A DNA stretch of 64,000 bases from Belliella calami (GTDB lineage Bacteria > Bacteroidota > Bacteroidia > Cytophagales > Cyclobacteriaceae): contig NZ_JAKZGS010000007.1 in NCBI RefSeq assembly GCF_022549695.1, positions 141,869 through 205,868 on the forward strand. Reading direction: 5' to 3'. Shown here in pieces: positions 27,613-36,010 of the stretch (positions are counted from its first letter, which is position 1; each line of letters opens with the position of its first letter). The notes under the pieces are model-generated. The model was not told where the DNA came from and searched no databases. It saw nothing but the letters and a program-made list of their open reading frames with translations. A program made the position numbers and the translations under genes.

Positions 27613-27642
27613 TTAAATCATTTCAATGAATAAGTTTTTCAT
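27613..27642 (-). pseudogene. ten-codon stub of a PIN-type toxin start
   Basis: An ATG overlaps the stop codon of the upstream antitoxin gene (AAATGA junction) and begins MKNLFIEMI before a stop. MKxLFIDTNVLID is the typical start of VapC-like PIN toxins, which normally follow DUF6364-type antitoxins with such overlap. Only the first six residues fit, and no PIN body follows in the next 200 bases. This reading is an inference from position plus a very short match. Confidence 0.35.
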
Positions 27643-27884
27643 TTATACTTTTCTTCTAAAAAATCCCCATACGCTTTTTTATAATCATAGTCAGCAGGCA
27701 AATCAATTACACCAATCAAACTCTTAACAAAAGGAGTAATTGCAATCTTTTCCTCTTTCTCCTTTGTAATACTATCTAAATAAGATTCAATTATTTTAGA
27801 AAGACTAATATTATGACTATTCGCATATTCTTTAGCTCTCTTGATCACATCTTCATTAAGTCTCAATGTTAACTTAGTATCCAT
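27639..27884 (-). CDS. DUF6364-like ribbon-helix-helix antitoxin, orphan
   Basis: An 81-residue protein starting MDTKLTLRLNEDVIKRAKEY, then ANSHNISLSKIIESYLDSI: an RHH-type DNA-binding N-terminus as in DUF6364/VapB-like antitoxins. The C-terminal half (ITPFVKSLIGVIDLPADYDY) is the toxin-binding tail typical of the family in Bacteroidota. It would normally repress its own promoter and block a PIN-domain RNase encoded directly downstream. That toxin is missing here; only a short stub is left. The protein may still regulate in trans or be a relic. Confidence 0.8.
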   Translation of the reverse strand: MDTKLTLRLNEDVIKRAKEYANSHNISLSKIIESYLDSITKEKEEKIAITPFVKSLIGVIDLPADYDYKKAYGDFLEEKYK

Positions 27885-28004
27885 TACAACTTATTTTTTA
27901 TACGTACAATTATAATATTTCTATACGTCTTTTACAAGTACTGGGTTTTGGAAGTGTTAGATGTTCAGCAGGGCTCCAAAGAACTATTCATTTTTGACTC
28001 CTTT

Positions 28005-28781
28005 TCAATTACCTTTTTTAAAAGACTTGTTTTTAAAAGTGTAACAAACACCAAATGTAGCATAATGGAATAAGCTAAAATTGTAGACCTCATCATTGTC
28101 TGCTCCACCTTCAAGAATTCTATATCCTAGACGAACTGACAACTCGTCCGAAACTTTGTATGTCCCAGCAAGCAACACATCTTCTGCTCTTCCTTGTGGT
28201 GCTGCCAATGCATCGCCCTCGAACAAAACTCCGATTTTGTCATTTATTTGCCAGTTGAGCCTGAAGTTTATGATGGGCACAAAGCCTACATTTGTTTTTG
28301 AAGCAGATAATGTCTCACTTCTCAGGGCAATTTCGGCATCTCTGATTTTTGCAGTAAAACCAGCTCCGAATTCAAATTTTGGCCTTTTTACAAAATCATA
28401 TCTATAAGTCACTCTATAAGAATTAAATACATAGCTCGCATCCAACAAAGTATTGGAACCAAAAGTAACTCCTTCAAAATCAATCGGTCTATTTATAGCC
28501 CCGCTAGATCCTACGCTGAGAGGAGCATAAAGAAGAGATATTGCATGCCTTGATTTAATAGTATAACCTGCCCTTAAGCGAAGAAAAGCGCTTGGTGTGG
28601 GACTCAAATCATTTTTCAATGAAAACTTGGTACCTCCATCTCCAGGAATTCTGACATTATTGTATCCTGTAAAAACTCCTCCAGACTCAAAGTCAACAAA
28701 TGCCTGTGCGGTGACTTTTGATGAAGTGATAAAAAATACAGAAGAAATCAATGCTGCCGACAAAAGATATTTAAATTTCAT
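28005..28781 (-). CDS. outer-membrane beta-barrel protein
   Basis: A 258-residue protein with signal peptide (MKFKYLLSAALISSVFFITSSKVTAQ) and alternating amphipathic strands with aromatic girdles (SYRVTYRYDFV, FEFGAGFTAKIRDAEIAL, VRLGYRILEGGAD, FSLFHYATFGVCYTF), as in small outer-membrane porin-like barrels. No plug, no TonB box. Function not recognised. It stands alone, with a REP-like palindrome in the spacer upstream. Confidence 0.7.
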   Translation of the reverse strand: MKFKYLLSAALISSVFFITSSKVTAQAFVDFESGGVFTGYNNVRIPGDGGTKFSLKNDLSPTPSAFLRLRAGYTIKSRHAISLLYAPLSVGSSGAINRPIDFEGVTFGSNTLLDASYVFNSYRVTYRYDFVKRPKFEFGAGFTAKIRDAEIALRSETLSASKTNVGFVPIINFRLNWQINDKIGVLFEGDALAAPQGRAEDVLLAGTYKVSDELSVRLGYRILEGGADNDEVYNFSLFHYATFGVCYTFKNKSFKKGN

Positions 28782-28995
28782 AGTTTAGTTCATTGTATGG
28801 ATTAAACCAAATATTTTTTGGCTATAGTAAAATATAAAGAAATAAAGATATTCTATTTACATACAGATACTTTCACATCAAAGTTTCCAGAATCACAGAA
28901 AAAATCTAACCAATAAAAAAATTATTTTGAGAACAGCATTTAAAATCAGCCATTTACCTCTTTTCATGTGTTTATAATCTGTTTTTCAGAGGTCA

Positions 28996-29011
28996 TCCCG
29001 ATTGATCGGGA
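28996..29011. repeat. REP-like palindrome
   Basis: TCCCGATtgATCGGGA, a perfect 7-bp stem, within GAGGTCATCCCG...GGGACAGGC. It has the CCCGA/TCGGG core of the hairpins at 658-675 and near 32293 and probably belongs to the same dispersed family. The rest of the spacer 28782-29233 shows no gene. Confidence 0.55.
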
Positions 29012-29233
29012 CAGGCTATGGAATCTCGCATGGTTGATAATCATCCCAGTGTGTAAAGTTCTTCGTCATGCTTGATTTCATATGAGGTTATTTTTATTAA
29101 TTCTAGACTGAATTTATTAAACAATAGAAATTACGAAGCATTAAAAGCTATCATAGAAGAGAAGAAGCATATGTATTCGCCTATTTTGGATCGATTTCTA
29201 GTAACATTCTACTTCAGACTTATTGACTCTCAA

Positions 29234-29530
29234 TCACAACAATTCCTCAAGAAATTCCAAAAATTCATTACCATTAGACATTTCTGTATGACCTTCTTTA
29301 TTGGTTACGAAAGGGACATTTCCTTCAATTCTCCTTATTACACCATCCTTATCCAAAAACAAATTAACTGGAAAACCATTGAACCCTAGCTTTGTTGTTA
29401 GTTCTTTTGAATTCACAATGTGCTTAAAGTCAAACTCAAACCTTTCAAAAAGCTTATTGACCTTGCTTGCAGATTCAAAAGTGACTGCCAAAAAATTTTC
29501 ATAGTTATTGTTATCAAATACATACACCAA
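29234..29530 (-). pseudogene. C-terminal half of a thioredoxin-like protein
   Basis: A 98-residue frame with LTTKLGFNGFPVNLFLDKDG then VIRRIEG, the cis-proline and beta-hairpin region of a TlpA/AhpC-like thioredoxin fold, preceded by NYENFLAVTFESASKVNKLF. The N-terminal half with the CxxC active site is absent, and no coding match is seen in the 170 bases upstream. It is therefore a truncated gene unlikely to have redox activity. It is not a copy of the nearby complete TlpA-type gene (26437-27420), from which it differs throughout. Confidence 0.65.
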
Positions 29531-29702
29531 CTAAAATAGTATTTAAACCTAAAAAATCCAAAATATGACTTTTTGCTCTAGATTCACAAGTTTTAATCTA
29601 TATGTGTATCTGCTTTCTTACACGTAGCCAAACAATAGATTATTGGATGAATGATTTCAAGTTCAGCTGTTGTCGGATGACCGTCGACTGTTGTTACTAA
29701 GG

Positions 29703-30593
29703 TTAACTCCCTACTGTTTCTACATCTTCCATTTTATACTTTGGAGTCCCTCCTTTTTGCGTAGCGACAAAAGCACCTAGTTTGCTGGCAAAGTCTAAAG
29801 TCTCTTTTAAGTTTCTCCCTTCTAGGTACATTTTCACAAATCCACTCAAGAAAGCATCGCCTGCACCGACTGTGTCTTCGACTTTGACTTTGTAGCCTGG
29901 GTGGCTGATAATTTTCCCATCTTTATATACAATCGCTCCTTTGCTGCCATGTGTGATACAAATCGCCTCAATAGGATATTCCTCCACCAAGTAATCACAA
30001 AGGTCTTTTACCAAGCCTTCTCCCTTTCTCTTCAATTCAAAAAAGTCAGCCAAGATTTCAAGTTCGTCTTCATTGATCTTCAAGATATCAGTATAGCCTA
30101 GCAAGCTGTCTATCTTATAAAAATCTATGTATGGCGCACGCAAATTGATATCAAATATAGTCAATAGCGGTTGATGTACTAAGTGATAAAGTGTCTTCCA
30201 CGAGGTTTCATTTCTCACTCCCAAACTCCCAAATATCAAAGCATCTGCCTTTGCGACAGTTTCTTGATTTGCACTGTTCAATTCTATAAAATCCCAAGCA
30301 GAAGGCTCCACAATTTCATATTTGATATTTTCTTTGTCTGTATCATCCACCAGAACTTTCCCTGTAGGATGTCCCGAATCTTCTTGAACCAGCCGCAAGG
30401 GCAAACTATATGTTGCCAAGAAGTCCTTGAGCTTTTCTCCATAAGCATCATTTCCCAATCTGGAAATCATCTCTACATCAACGCCCAATTGCTTTAAATT
30501 AAGCGCTACATTCATCGGTGCTCCACCTGCCATTTCACCATCGGAAAAACAATCCCAAAGCATTTCCCCAAAACAAATAACTTTTTTACTCAT
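29703..30593 (-). CDS. fructokinase-like PfkB sugar kinase
   Basis: A 296-residue ribokinase/PfkB-family kinase: GGAPMNVALNLKQLGVDV near the start and the signature DTVGAGDAFLSGFVKMYLEG with catalytic Asp near the end. It phosphorylates a free sugar with ATP. Because it is cotranscribed with a sugar porter (8-base overlap) next to a GH32 and SusCD genes, fructose is by far the likeliest substrate, feeding fructose 6-phosphate into glycolysis. That assignment rests on context. Confidence 0.88.
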   Translation of the reverse strand: MSKKVICFGEMLWDCFSDGEMAGGAPMNVALNLKQLGVDVEMISRLGNDAYGEKLKDFLATYSLPLRLVQEDSGHPTGKVLVDDTDKENIKYEIVEPSAWDFIELNSANQETVAKADALIFGSLGVRNETSWKTLYHLVHQPLLTIFDINLRAPYIDFYKIDSLLGYTDILKINEDELEILADFFELKRKGEGLVKDLCDYLVEEYPIEAICITHGSKGAIVYKDGKIISHPGYKVKVEDTVGAGDAFLSGFVKMYLEGRNLKETLDFASKLGAFVATQKGGTPKYKMEDVETVGS

Positions 30594-31929
30594 GACTATT
30601 CTGTAAATCTTTTTGAATTTCTTCCAATGATCGGCCTTTTGTCTCAGGCATTCTAATTGCTACCCAGATCAATTGTAAAACCATCATCACTGCAAAAAAA
30701 GCGAAAATATTTCCCGCACCATAGCGATTGGCTACTAATGGGAAAATATTTGCAATGACTGCTGCCAAAATCCAATGGGTAAATGAACCCATAGATTGTC
30801 CATATGCACGCAATTCATTTGGAAAGATTTCCGAAATAAATACCCATATCACCGATCCCTGACCTATCGCATGTGAAGCAATAAAGGCAAATACAAAATA
30901 TGGTAACAAACTACTATCAATAGCTCCACCAAAATAACTGTAGGCCATCAATGAAAGTGAAATTATATAGCCTACTGAACCAATATACATCAGCATTTTC
31001 CTACCCAATTTATCAATCAAATATAGTCCAAGCATAGTGGCCACAAGATTGATCGCCCCAATTCCAATCGTAGATATTAAAGCTGTCTCGGTAGAAATCC
31101 CCGCCGACTCAAAAACCCTGGGAGCAAAATAAATAATAGCATTGATCCCTGAAACCTGGTTAAAAAATGCCATCAATATCGCCATAAAGCTGATTTTCTT
31201 GAATTTGGAATTGAAAAGCATACTTACTGTAGCTTTTCCTTTGATCTCTTTGCTTTCTTGGATTGCCAAGGCAATGGCTTCATCTACGCCATCAGGATCT
31301 GTTTTTGTCAAAATCACTCTTGCTTCTTCATAAGCATTCTTTTTTGCTATCAGCCATCTTGGGCTCTTGGGAACTTTAAAGATCAAGATAGAGTAAATTA
31401 AAGCCGGAATAGCCTCGACTCCCATCATCCATCTCCAAGCTTCATTGAGATTGGCTGTACCAATGAGATAATTGGAAAAATAAGCCATAAGAATTCCAAA
31501 AACGATATTGAATTGATACAAAGCGACCAATTGACCACGGCGAGCAGCTGGCGCGATCTCTGAGATATACATAGGCGCTACCACTGAAGAAGCTCCTACT
31601 CCCAAGCCTCCCAAAAATCTGAAAAACATGAAAGTGTTGACATCGGGAGCCAAAGCGGAGCCAAGTGCCGAGACTAAATAGAACAAGCCTATCCATAGCA
31701 GAGAGGTCTTTCTCCCATATTTATCAGCAGGAATCCCTCCAAAAAGCGCTCCTAATACTGTTCCATACAGCGCTATTGCAACGGCAAGTCCATGCTTCAG
31801 GTCGCTCAATTGCCAAAGATTTTGGATATCTCGCTCTGCCCCTGAGATCACGGCAGTATCAAAACCAAAAAGAAAACCACCAAGCGCAGCCGTGATGGAT
31901 AAAAAAAGAACGTAATTTTTACTTTGCAT
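30586..31929 (-). CDS. MFS sugar porter (fructose/hexose:H+ symporter type)
   Basis: A 447-residue inner-membrane protein with twelve predicted segments. Sugar-porter signatures: GGFLFGFDTAVISGA in helix 1, DKYGRKTSL loop, PKSPRWLIAKKN at the middle loop, ASHAIGQGSVIWVFISEIFP, and PETKGRSLEEIQ at the C-terminus. It imports a monosaccharide with protons. The kinase overlaps its end. In this locus it should carry fructose released by the GH32 enzyme across the inner membrane. A 716-base repeat-filled spacer separates it from the GH32 gene. Confidence 0.92.
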   Translation of the reverse strand: MQSKNYVLFLSITAALGGFLFGFDTAVISGAERDIQNLWQLSDLKHGLAVAIALYGTVLGALFGGIPADKYGRKTSLLWIGLFYLVSALGSALAPDVNTFMFFRFLGGLGVGASSVVAPMYISEIAPAARRGQLVALYQFNIVFGILMAYFSNYLIGTANLNEAWRWMMGVEAIPALIYSILIFKVPKSPRWLIAKKNAYEEARVILTKTDPDGVDEAIALAIQESKEIKGKATVSMLFNSKFKKISFMAILMAFFNQVSGINAIIYFAPRVFESAGISTETALISTIGIGAINLVATMLGLYLIDKLGRKMLMYIGSVGYIISLSLMAYSYFGGAIDSSLLPYFVFAFIASHAIGQGSVIWVFISEIFPNELRAYGQSMGSFTHWILAAVIANIFPLVANRYGAGNIFAFFAVMMVLQLIWVAIRMPETKGRSLEEIQKDLQNSHE

Positions 31930-32645
31930 AGGTTGGGGGTTGGTTAATTGGGGGTTAGTAGATTAGGGATTGGTTGAATAGTAGATTAGTAAATTAGGGA
32001 TTAGTGGTTAGCTGTTAAAATAGTTGGAGGTTTTTAAGGTTGGAAAGTTTTAAAGTTATGGAATATTTGGTTGATTTGGTGTTTTTGAATAGCTGGTGCT
32101 TTTTTTATTGTTTTTCTCTTATTTCCGCTCCTCTTAAACACCTCTTAATCCAAGTAAAGAGAGCTCTCTTTCCCTCGAGGTGACTTGGTAGTCATTTCGA
32201 ACGAAGAGGCCTGTCCCGCAGAATTGCGGGAAGAAATCTCGAACTGAATGTCATATCCTGCTTTTATTTGACTTTTTTTTATTGACTAGGAGTTCAACCT
32301 CCCGAAATTATCGGAACAGGCACTTTGGGGTTGTTGTCTTGTCTCGTCCTGAAATTAGTTGACACTATTTTCTTTTGATTAGAGAAGTTCAACCCCTTTG
32401 GGGTTGTTGTTTCGCACATCGATTTTAATCCCCGGATAGCAATCCGGGGCTATTCAAAGTTTAACCCTGCCTGCAGCAGGCAGGCACTTCGTGGTTGATC
32501 TCATCCCTGATTCTGTCTCGCTTCTCTCCTGCATCATCATTAATCCCCGGGTTGCGACCTGGGCTAATCAAGGTTTAACCTCATTCGGGCTTTTAACACT
32601 TGAAACTTGTGTCTTATTTCTCATTTCTCACATTTTCCTTCCACC
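31930..32645. repeat. repeat-filled spacer within the fructan locus
   Basis: First, low-complexity GATTAGGGATTGGTT/GTAGATTAG repeats (31930-32030). Then a chain of palindromes: CCCGCAgaatTGCGGG (32215-32230) inside a GTCATTTCGAACGAAGAGG...GAAATCTC element related to that at 520-590, AACCCCtttGGGGTT (32391-32405), CCCCGGATagcaATCCGGGG (32430-32449), CCTGCCTGcagCAGGCAGG (32466-32484) and an imperfect CCCCGGG...CCTGGG (about 32545-32563). The last group alternates with TTTAACC words. I see no gene and no transposase. These look like REP/composite intergenic elements. Confidence 0.8.
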
Positions 32646-34166
32646 TTACCAAATAGATTTCAAAACATGAATTTCTTTTACTTCACCAAAGCCTTTTGTC
32701 TTCAATTGAGTATATGGATTTTCGGGGAAAATGATTTCAGTTAAAACCAGTTCCCCTTCATTGAAGAAAAACTCAATAGATGATTTGTCGACAAAAACTT
32801 GAAGGTTTTTCAATTCTAATCCCAAGTCAGGTGCTGTGTGGATTTTTTCAAATTCTTTATTGAAATCTGTCAGACCCGATAGACTCCTGTCAAAGCTTAG
32901 ATTGTCTCCCTCTTTTCTTAAAATGACCTTCTCTCCTTCCTGATTTGAAAGTTCAAATTCAAAATCAACCCCAACAATATCCAATTCGATTTCCATCAAT
33001 TCTGAATTCAAATCAATTAATTCCCCTTCAACTTCTTTCGATTCAAGCCTTAGCTTTTTGATTTCTTCAATTGGTCTTGAGGCAATATATTGATTTTCTC
33101 CAGAACGAAAAAGTTCCAATGACCTAGGTATTGTATTGGCAGAGCGCCAAACCTCAGTTGGAACTAAATTAGCATAAAGCCAATTGCTCATCCAACCAAT
33201 AAACAATCTCCTACCATCTTGCTTTGGTACATTCGACCAAGTGACACCGGCATAATTGTCTGCGCCATAATCCAACCATTTAACTTCCTCTCCTTCAGAA
33301 GTAAAGGTACTGCCATCAAAATCCCCCAAAAAATACTGTGTTGCAGAACCTCCGTTGGGTCCTCCAGGGTTGATACTCACAAAAAGAACCCATTTATCAT
33401 TACCTTCTTTATCTTTTAGAACAAATAAATCAGGGCATTCCCATACCCCTCCATATGCTCCCCAGCTTGGCTGGAAGTCACTTTCGTGATTCCAATCAAG
33501 CAAGTTAGTTGAAGAGTAAAAAGAAATTTTATCTTTTACTGCCAAGCTCATAACCCATTTTCCATTCCCGTTTCCTTCTTCAAACCAATCTACTTTTGGA
33601 TCTCTAAAATCCTTTATCCCTGGATTTTTCAAAACAGGATTTTGGGAATATTTCTCCCATGTCCTTCCTTTATCAATGCTAAACGCTATCCCTTGAGTTT
33701 GAAAATCAACTGATCCAGACTTCTCAGCTTCTGCGTCATGATAAGTATAAATAGCTACAAGAGGAGGGTTTTCTTTGGTGCCAAGTCCAGATGTATTGTT
33801 GATATCAGCGACTGCCGAACCTGAAAAGATAGTACCATGTTCATCAGGAAAAATAGCAATCGGCTGATGATCCCAATGGATCAAATCGGTTGAGATCGCA
33901 TGTCCCCAGTGCATTGGCCCCCATGTATTTCCATCTGGATGATGCTGATAAAAAAGATGATATTCACCTTCGTAATAAACCATCCCATTGGGATCATTCA
34001 TCCAGTTGGTTGGTGGAGTAAAATGGAATTGTGGGCGAAATGGCTCTTCAAATTGACTGATTTCTTTCGCATCTTCCTCACTATCTTTGTTTTTGGTACT
34101 AGGCCCACAAGAATTAATGAGAATAAACACAAAAAAGAGAATTATTTTGAAATCGTATATCTTCAT
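32646..34166 (-). CDS. GH32 fructan hydrolase lipoprotein
   Basis: A 506-residue glycoside hydrolase family 32 enzyme. The start at 34166 puts the signal MKIYDFKIILFFVFILINSC at the N-terminus (lipobox Cys20); a longer frame to 34256 is not used. Five-bladed propeller with the nucleophile Asp58 in NWMNDPNG, stabiliser Asp189 in FRDPK and acid/base Glu243 in WECPDL; the C-terminal beta-sandwich ends with IEFFFNEGELVLTE. It cleaves beta-fructofuranosides such as levan, inulin or sucrose. Endo or exo action cannot be read from sequence. It follows susD by 93 bases in the same operon. Confidence 0.95.
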   Translation of the reverse strand: MKIYDFKIILFFVFILINSCGPSTKNKDSEEDAKEISQFEEPFRPQFHFTPPTNWMNDPNGMVYYEGEYHLFYQHHPDGNTWGPMHWGHAISTDLIHWDHQPIAIFPDEHGTIFSGSAVADINNTSGLGTKENPPLVAIYTYHDAEAEKSGSVDFQTQGIAFSIDKGRTWEKYSQNPVLKNPGIKDFRDPKVDWFEEGNGNGKWVMSLAVKDKISFYSSTNLLDWNHESDFQPSWGAYGGVWECPDLFVLKDKEGNDKWVLFVSINPGGPNGGSATQYFLGDFDGSTFTSEGEEVKWLDYGADNYAGVTWSNVPKQDGRRLFIGWMSNWLYANLVPTEVWRSANTIPRSLELFRSGENQYIASRPIEEIKKLRLESKEVEGELIDLNSELMEIELDIVGVDFEFELSNQEGEKVILRKEGDNLSFDRSLSGLTDFNKEFEKIHTAPDLGLELKNLQVFVDKSSIEFFFNEGELVLTEIIFPENPYTQLKTKGFGEVKEIHVLKSIW

Positions 34167-34259
34167 GATGTATTCAGTTTGTATTGTTATTTTTTTATAA
34201 TTAAAACAATATTCCGCATATGCCAAAATTTTTGTCAAAGCGGAATATTGTTTCATAAG

Positions 34260-35999
34260 TTAATACCCTGCATTTTGTTTGTAAACACCTCTTGTAAAGT
34301 CAATTTCTCTTTGAGGTATTGGATAATATTCATCTCTGCCAGCTGTAAACCTAGCATTGGAAAGAAAATCCCTTCTTTCTTTTTCAACATCAAGGTAAGC
34401 GTTTAGCACTTGGGCTGCCTCTCCCCATCTGACAAGGTCAAAGAACCTATGCCCTTCCATGGCAAACTCCAACCTCCTTTCAAATTTAAGAGCCTTCCAA
34501 GCGAAATCTTTATTTGGGAAGGATTCATATGTTGAGATGTTGTAAAAATCACTGGCTCCCGCAGCCAAGGGTCGTTGGGTGCTTTGCGCAGCCCTAGACC
34601 TTATTTGATTGATAATCGGTAAGGCTTCATTCCATCTATCCAATTGAATCAACGCTTCAGCTTTGAACAACAACACATCAGCAAACCTGATGAAGTCTAT
34701 GTTTTTGGAAGTTCCTATAAATGGGCCTTCCTTCACATAACAGCTACAATCTGGTGCTTGCTGTTCTTTCATATTTCCAAAATAGCCATACACACCTGGA
34801 TCTCTTGCCCATGAAAAATTGTAGATCATATCTCCTGGATTGGTGACATTATTTCGATATTTGAAAGGTCTTCCAGGAATACCAACTGTATGATCAAGGC
34901 GCGGATCGATAGTCTGACCAGGTGCCAAAGGCGTTATCCCACCCGTCGTGACAACATTGAAAATACTTTGGCTATTGAACCCATCAAGTTCAGGCAATCC
35001 CTGTGAATTTGTTTTGAAAGCATTGACCATGTTTTGGCTAGCAAGGTGAAATCCACAACAACCATAAAGGTCAGTTCCATGAGGTGAGTTCAGCCCTGTT
35101 ACATAGCTCACTCTGCTGACTACAGTTCCATCATTTATGGAAAACTGGACTGCCCATATTGATTCTGGACCATTGTCAAAACCATCCAGATAATTATTGC
35201 CATAATCTGATTCCAAAGCACCCTGTACTTCATCTGCATAAGCGATAACTTCCTCTAGCCTACTTCTATTGATATTGGTCACTTGATGTTGCTCGTTTTG
35301 TTCATAAGCTTGGTATAGCCTAAGCTTTGCCAAGTATGCGGCAGCGGCATTTCTATTGGCTCTACCCACTTCATCTTGAACCTGAGGCAGGTTTTCGTAA
35401 GCAAACAGAAAATCCTGCGCAATAAGCTCCCACAATTCATCATTAGGAACATCATTGGTTACTTGTGCTATTTCATCCTGCGTCAACTCTTCGGTAATGA
35501 TTGGGATTTTTTTGAAAATCAATTTTAGCATAAAATGTGAATGTGCTCTAAGAAATCTCAATTCCGCTTGCCTGATTGTCTTAGCTTCATATTCTTGCTC
35601 TGGTATTTCATTGATCACCCTCAAAGCAAAATTTGCTCTAGATATTGCTTTGTAATAGTTTGTCCATGTCCTTGGCGCCATCTGATCTCCCATATCAGGA
35701 ATAGTCAGATTGTATTGCTCATAGCGATCGATTACATCCACATCACTTCTACCTCCTCCTCCTTTATAAGCATCATCAGACCGAACACTTCCATAAACCC
35801 ACATGCTAGTCAGGGGCCCAATCATTTCATCATTCCCAATACCTGCATATGCTGCAATCACCAATGATTCTGCATTACTAGGAGAGCTTACATTCTGGCT
35901 TGAGAGCACACCTTTAGGATCGTATTCGAGAAAATCCGAACAAGCTATTAGGAGGAAGAACAAACTCGAAAAGACTAGATAATTTAATATATTTTTCAT
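34260..35999 (-). CDS. SusD/RagB-family outer-membrane lipoprotein
   Basis: A 579-residue surface glycan-binding lipoprotein (signal MKNILNYLVFSSLFFLLIAC, Cys20, then SDFLEYDPKG, the usual SusD opening). The helical TPR-like scaffold includes ELRFLRAHSHFMLKLIFKKIP, and the C-terminal WKALKFERRLEFAMEGHRFFDLVRWGEA is the RagB/SusD signature. It closes over the SusC barrel and captures oligosaccharide. It directly follows susC (11 bases) and precedes the GH32 gene, so its ligand is expected to be a fructan or fructo-oligosaccharide. Confidence 0.96.
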   Translation of the reverse strand: MKNILNYLVFSSLFFLLIACSDFLEYDPKGVLSSQNVSSPSNAESLVIAAYAGIGNDEMIGPLTSMWVYGSVRSDDAYKGGGGRSDVDVIDRYEQYNLTIPDMGDQMAPRTWTNYYKAISRANFALRVINEIPEQEYEAKTIRQAELRFLRAHSHFMLKLIFKKIPIITEELTQDEIAQVTNDVPNDELWELIAQDFLFAYENLPQVQDEVGRANRNAAAAYLAKLRLYQAYEQNEQHQVTNINRSRLEEVIAYADEVQGALESDYGNNYLDGFDNGPESIWAVQFSINDGTVVSRVSYVTGLNSPHGTDLYGCCGFHLASQNMVNAFKTNSQGLPELDGFNSQSIFNVVTTGGITPLAPGQTIDPRLDHTVGIPGRPFKYRNNVTNPGDMIYNFSWARDPGVYGYFGNMKEQQAPDCSCYVKEGPFIGTSKNIDFIRFADVLLFKAEALIQLDRWNEALPIINQIRSRAAQSTQRPLAAGASDFYNISTYESFPNKDFAWKALKFERRLEFAMEGHRFFDLVRWGEAAQVLNAYLDVEKERRDFLSNARFTAGRDEYYPIPQREIDFTRGVYKQNAGY

Positions 36000-36010
36000 G
36001 ATAATTTCAG

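Noticed and set aside
29072..29389. 105-codon plus-strand frame
   Set aside because: It has no recognisable domain and half of it is antisense to the thioredoxin-fold remnant, whose protein similarity is clear.
31930..32645. Insertion sequence in the fructan locus
   Set aside because: No transposase frame or fragment and no terminal inverted repeats with target duplication are visible; only short palindromes.
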